Of a stretch of 64,000 nucleotides of DNA, positions 63,143 to 64,000 are shown in pieces. The stretch's first letter is position 1. Each line of letters opens with the position of its first letter. The notes under the pieces were generated by a model that saw only the letters and a list, made by a program, of their open reading frames with translations, did not search any database and was not told the origin of the DNA. The DNA comes from Streptomyces xanthochromogenes (GTDB lineage: Bacteria > Actinomycetota > Actinomycetes > Streptomycetales > Streptomycetaceae): positions 1 through 64,000 of the forward strand of contig NZ_BMUZ01000016.1 in the NCBI RefSeq assembly GCF_014650455.1, written 5' to 3'. The position numbers were made by a program, and so were the translations under genes.

Positions 63143-64000
63143 ACCGGTCTACAACGGCGAGCTCTACCCCTCGCGTCGGCCAGTGGCCCCGGCCGGAACG
63201 TCAACACGGTCCGGCGGGCCGGCGGGCGCAGCCCTGCCGCGCATGGTGGGCCAGGGAGCGGTCCCGCAGGTGCGGATCGACTACCGGGCGGCGCAGGAGA
63301 TCAAGCGGATCGTCGTTGAACAGCTGCTGAAAGAGAAGAAGAACGCCCCGTCGCTGACCGGGGAAGCGGAAGAGCAGCGTGGCCGCGCACTGATCAATGA
63401 GCAGGTGGCGATCTGGTCGGACGCAACCGGCCGCGGCGGCGGATATTCAGCGGTCGAGGAGGGGGAGGTGGCCGCGCTCGCCTTCGACATGTGCTTTCGG
63501 GCCGGGCGGCTGCAGCGCTATCTGGACGACGATCTGGTGGAGGACATCTGGATCGAGGGCCCGCACCGGGTGTTCCTCAAGTACAGCGACGATACGGAAG
63601 CGGTCCAGGTCGCACCGGTCGCCGATTCCGAGGAAGAACTGCAAGAGCTCGTCAGAGACTTGATCCGGGCCAGCGGGCAGAGCGGCCGGACGTTTTCCAC
63701 GTTCAGCCCGGATGTCGAGCTGCGGCTCAAGGACGGCTCCCGCGTCCAGGCCCTGGGCCCGCAGGTCACCGGCGAGTTCACGCACATCACCATCCGCCGT
63801 CACCGCATCCAGCACGCCGACTTGGACATGATGGTCCGCCTGGGCGCCCTCGACGAGCACATGGCCGACTTCCTGCGGGCCTGTGTCCGGGCGCGGCGCA
63901 ACATCATGTTCGCCGGGGAGCAGTCCGCGGGAAAGACATCGATGCTGCGGGCGACGCTGCGGGAGATCCCTGCCCATGAGCGGTTCGGCACCCTCGAGAC
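63132..64000 (+). CDS. CpaF/TadA-type secretion ATPase (partial, runs off right edge)
   Basis: 289 codons are seen before the window ends. The N-terminal region (VRIDYRAAQEIKRIVVEQLL; VAALAFDMCFRAGRLQRYLDDDLVEDIWIEGP) and FTHITIRRHRI match CpaF. Walker A GEQSAGKTS is near 261-269. The family is a hexameric motor for Tad pili and related systems. GGGAGG precedes the ATG. TadB/TadC genes are expected to the right. Confidence 0.85.
   Translation, partial: MHAEPVYNGELYPSRRPVAPAGTSTRSGGPAGAALPRMVGQGAVPQVRIDYRAAQEIKRIVVEQLLKEKKNAPSLTGEAEEQRGRALINEQVAIWSDATGRGGGYSAVEEGEVAALAFDMCFRAGRLQRYLDDDLVEDIWIEGPHRVFLKYSDDTEAVQVAPVADSEEELQELVRDLIRASGQSGRTFSTFSPDVELRLKDGSRVQALGPQVTGEFTHITIRRHRIQHADLDMMVRLGALDEHMADFLRACVRARRNIMFAGEQSAGKTSMLRATLREIPAHERFGTLE

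Overview
The window is high-GC actinomycete DNA with Streptomyces-type gene structure: many 1-4 base start/stop overlaps (ATGA, GTGA, TGATG), GTG and TTG starts, purine-rich Shine-Dalgarno sites and typical Streptomyces families. The first ~207 bases are a dense run of perfect and near-perfect palindromes with 3-4 base loops (TGC, TTC, TGGC), which is what the telomeres of linear Streptomyces replicons look like. The first large gene inside them encodes a DEAH helicase with helicase-associated repeats, as expected for the telomere-proximal helicase (TtrA-like) genes of linear plasmids and chromosome arms. I read the window as the left end of a linear plasmid, or of a chromosome arm with plasmid-like content.

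Layout. (1) 1-4 kb: telomere, unknown protein, helicase. (2) 4-7 kb: AlbA_2-domain protein, then a non-coding stretch with five tandem 12-bp repeats and a long perfect-type palindrome, and a sigma-factor fragment. (3) 6.8-12.5 kb: a tightly coupled five-gene operon (histidine phosphatase, class I tRNA-ligase-like protein, APH-fold kinase, nucleotidyltransferase, SAM methyltransferase) divergent from a GntR/UTRA regulator. (4) 12.7-14.5 kb: small proteins and a bacterial histone-fold (DUF1931) protein. (5) 14.6-25.7 kb: a stress operon dnaK-grpE-cbpA-cbpM-clpB-trx-ZnF_UBP-cNMP/TrxR-like, divergent from a PucR/CdaR-type regulator. (6) 25.9-32.7 kb: an accessory zone with an integrase remnant, plasmid-type DNA-binding protein, frameshifted transfer-type gene, Mrr-like nuclease, a 39-residue gene, a HAD hydrolase, and several isolated inverted repeats including a perfect TGTGA-N6-TCACA site. 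(7) 32.9-43.2 kb: XRE regulator, a set of small coupled proteins, two methyltransferases (one frameshifted), then an ATP-grasp enzyme, an unknown protein, a cupin-like/HhH-GPD fusion, a B12-type radical SAM enzyme, a dTMP-kinase-like protein and a NUDIX hydrolase. This is the best candidate for an undescribed pathway. (8) 43.5-64 kb: a replication-initiator-like winged-helix gene facing left, a 1.1-kb palindrome-rich control region, and a long rightward operon for an actinobacterial T4SS-like DNA-transfer machine (TcpC, TcpE, VirB4, VirB6-like, lytic transglycosylase/NlpC-P60, VirD4/TraM-like ATPase, replication-relaxation protein) followed by a lipoprotein, a secreted protein and SAF/CpaB, CpaE-like and CpaF/TadA ATPase genes; the last runs off the right edge.

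How it fits together. The end telomere, terminal helicase, initiator-like gene and transfer operon are the backbone of a self-transmissible linear replicon. A palindrome with 19-20 bp arms occurs both near the left end (6371-6409) and in front of the transfer operon (46459-46500), which suggests one DNA-binding protein controls or marks both places. Between these backbone parts sit three cargo blocks: the two orphan biosynthesis-like operons and the chaperone/redox operon. No relaxase, tap/tpg terminal-protein genes, rRNA, intact tRNA or CRISPR array was seen. All functions are read from sequence motifs by eye; no database search was run.
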